Positions 62,853 to 64,000 of a stretch of DNA of 64,000 bases are shown here, in pieces. The stretch is from Methanoregula sp. PtaU1.Bin051. Its GTDB lineage: Archaea; Halobacteriota; Methanomicrobia; Methanomicrobiales; Methanospirillaceae. The notes beneath the pieces were generated by a model. The model searched no databases. It saw only the letters and a list, made by a program, of their open reading frames with translations, and was not told where the DNA came from. Position numbers and translations under genes: made by a program. Numbering within the stretch: position 1 is the first letter of the stretch; each line of letters opens with the position of its first letter. Location: NCBI GenBank assembly GCA_002067895.1, contig MVRE01000003.1, forward strand, positions 62,001 through 126,000. The letters are read 5' to 3'.

Positions 62853-63277
62853 CCGGCCCTTACCTCGATAATCTTTTTTTCTATTTTCTTTACAGAAGAG
62901 GTTGCTGGCCTGTACTACAATTGGTTCACAGACTTCGTAAAGGGCATCAGATAATTCTCTGAAAAAACCAGACTGCCAGTGCAATGATAAGCCCGGTGTT
63001 GATTGCTGCGCAGAACAGGAATGCCCTGTTCAACGGATCGGCAAGAAACGCTGATATTTTCGGACCGGGCCACTGTTCATTTGACAAGACAAACACATAT
63101 ATCCATCATGCATCTAGCCTTAATATCCTCCGGTCCGAGCATAACCCGGGTAATACACAATCTCTTGTCTGAATTGAAGGCTATGTACCGGCATGCTTTA
63201 GGATAAGCGGCCGTAACTGCCGTCATACCTATGGCAATCATTAATACTCCCCCTCTCCAAAATTGTAAAGCACCACT
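62853..63277. other. Interval between htpX and the tRNA genes
   Basis: 425 bases with no large gene. It begins with a T-rich run (62872-62892) that probably terminates htpX and contains one small minus-strand reading frame described separately (62947-63087). The 180 bases before tRNA-Gly show nothing coding; a tRNA promoter is expected there. Confidence 0.5.
62947..63087 (-). CDS. Possible tiny single-helix membrane protein
   Basis: A 46-aa reading frame from TTG 63087 (or GTG 63096, 49 aa): polar start SNEQWPGPKISAFLADPLNR, then the hydrophobic segment FLFCAAINTGLIIALAVWFF and the end QRII. The pattern 'FLADPLNR-F' before one membrane helix looks like a conserved small protein rather than chance, but I know no family name. 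No ribosome-binding site is evident, and the start codon is uncertain. Confidence 0.45.
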   Translation of the reverse strand: MSNEQWPGPKISAFLADPLNRAFLFCAAINTGLIIALAVWFFQRII

Positions 63278-63348
63278 GCATCGATGGTCTAGAGGCATGA
63301 CTTAGGCCTTCCAAGCCTATAGCCCGGGTTCGATTCCCGGTCGATGCA
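63278..63348 (+). tRNA. tRNA-Gly(TCC)
   Basis: 71 nt. Acceptor stem GCATCGA/TCGATGC with discriminator A; anticodon arm TAGGC-CTTCCAA-GCCTA gives anticodon TCC; T arm CCGGGTTCGATTCCCGG. No intron; CCA not encoded. Confidence 0.96.
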
Positions 63349-63352
63349 TTGC

Positions 63353-63426
63353 GGGCTCGTGGTCTAGCTGGTTATGACGTCGCCTTCACACGGCGGAGGT
63401 CTCGAGTTCGAATCTCGACGAGCCCA
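63353..63426 (+). tRNA. tRNA-Val(CAC)
   Basis: 74 nt. Acceptor GGGCTCG/CGAGCCC with discriminator A; anticodon loop TTCACAC flanked by TCGCC/GGCGG gives anticodon CAC; T arm TCGAGTTCGAATCTCGA. It lies 4 bases after tRNA-Gly, so the two are co-transcribed. No intron, CCA not encoded. Confidence 0.96.
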
Positions 63427-63496
63427 TCGCTGTTTTCGTGCTTATTTCATTCAGCAATAACCTCTTTTGTCTTGCGTATAAATCATCCAGTACGCT

Positions 63497-63916
63497 ATGA
63501 AACGCTTCATCATTGTTGGCATTATTAGCGGACTTCTCTTTGGTCTTCTCGATGGGATCATCAATGCTAATCCAATCGCGATGGGGTTCTATGAAGTCCA
63601 CTCCCCCTTGGCGCGGGCCTCGATTAATGTCCCTGCCGGGATTGTCATCGATCTTGCGTACGGGTTTATTCTCGCAGGATTGTTCCTCTTGTTTTATGCG
63701 AGTCTGCCCGGGAGGACGGGGTTGCAGAAAGGGATCAGTTATGCAGTCGTGATCTGGTTTCTGAGGGTTGTGATGTCCGTTCTCTCACAGTGGATGATGT
63801 ATATCATACCGACCACAGCGCTACTCTATACGCTAATCGCCGGGCTCATCGAGATGCTGGCTCTGGGGATCTTCTATGGTCTGATGCTGAAGCCGGCGGT
63901 CTCGCAGGGGGCTTGA
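63497..63916 (+). CDS. Membrane protein of unknown family, four helices
   Basis: A 139-aa hydrophobic protein. Helices cover about residues 3-23, 48-70, 80-103 and 108-130; small polar links include INANPIAMGFYEVHSP and SLPGRTGLQKG. No catalytic motif. It starts 70 bases after tRNA-Val with no clear ribosome-binding site. Nothing recognisable follows to the window end. Confidence 0.65.
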   Translation: MKRFIIVGIISGLLFGLLDGIINANPIAMGFYEVHSPLARASINVPAGIVIDLAYGFILAGLFLLFYASLPGRTGLQKGISYAVVIWFLRVVMSVLSQWMMYIIPTTALLYTLIAGLIEMLALGIFYGLMLKPAVSQGA

Positions 63917-64000
63917 AATATAAGCGTACCCCATATTCTCATGTGCCGGTTATACCCTTTTTCGTCTTCCGGTATACCATACCTTGGAAGATCGCAATAT

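Overview
This window is an archaeal chromosome segment from a hydrogenotrophic methanogen. Four things point to Methanomicrobiales: a complete F420-reducing hydrogenase operon (frhADGB), O-phosphoseryl-tRNA(Cys) ligase (SepS), an archaeal-type phosphoribulokinase, and an archaeal ribosome/RNA polymerase/Kae1 gene neighbourhood. The Methanoregula/Methanosphaerula side of the order fits best, but genus is inference. Base composition is moderately GC-rich, and many genes begin at GTG or TTG, overlap their neighbour by ATGA/GTGA, or lie about 25 to 30 bases below a TATA box as expected for leaderless mRNAs.

Layout. 1-6.9 kb: purine synthesis (purL, cut by the window edge, then purQ), two flavodoxin-like proteins, ketol-acid reductoisomerase and divergent mptA. 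6.9-10.8 kb: frhADGB behind a long AT-rich leader. 10.8-18.2 kb: small membrane proteins, an RNB exoribonuclease, conserved proteins of unknown function, STAS, TPR and Ras-like GTPase genes, with unusual hairpin-rich intergenic DNA. 18.2-21.9 kb: an accessory island with little ordinary coding capacity, carrying dispersed hairpin repeats, a MntA/HepT module and an array of tiny secreted or lipoprotein genes. 21.9-25.2 kb: rps12-rps7-fusA. 25.3-34 kb: preQ0 genes queD-queE-queC, a Nudix hydrolase, a lipoprotein hydrolase, then prf1-argS-taw1-sepS.

34-41 kb: phosphoribulokinase, an XRE/DUF2178 pair behind three copies of a 16-bp operator-like site, a helicase/exonuclease pair resembling Bacillus MrfA/MrfB, a HAD phosphatase and a solitary DNA methyltransferase. 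41-45 kb: SufC-SufB, protein-isoaspartate methyltransferase, a cyclase-family hydrolase and an unrecognised Cys-rich protein. 45-53 kb: glmM, two nucleotidyltransferases, glmS and the oligosaccharyltransferase AglB, which together cover UDP-GlcNAc synthesis and its use in N-glycosylation. 53-55 kb: histone-deacetylase-like hydrolase, DUF2098 and NikR. 55-61 kb: the conserved archaeal cluster aIF2-gamma, PIN nuclease, RpoE, Spt4, GTP-dependent dephospho-CoA kinase, S24e, S27ae, Kae1-Bud32, ITPase-like and L40e. 61-64 kb: a BLES03-like protein, HtpX, a tiny membrane protein, tRNA-Gly, tRNA-Val and a membrane protein.

Most of the window is well-conserved housekeeping and methanogen biology. The less described material is the repeat-rich island at 18-22 kb with its relatives at 10.8-11.0 kb and 13.77-13.85 kb, the structured frh leader, the three-site operator at 35.05 kb, and genes (mptA, the ITPase homologue, possibly taw1) with no ordinary start codon at the expected N-terminus. 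All family assignments come from reading motifs by eye; no database search was run.
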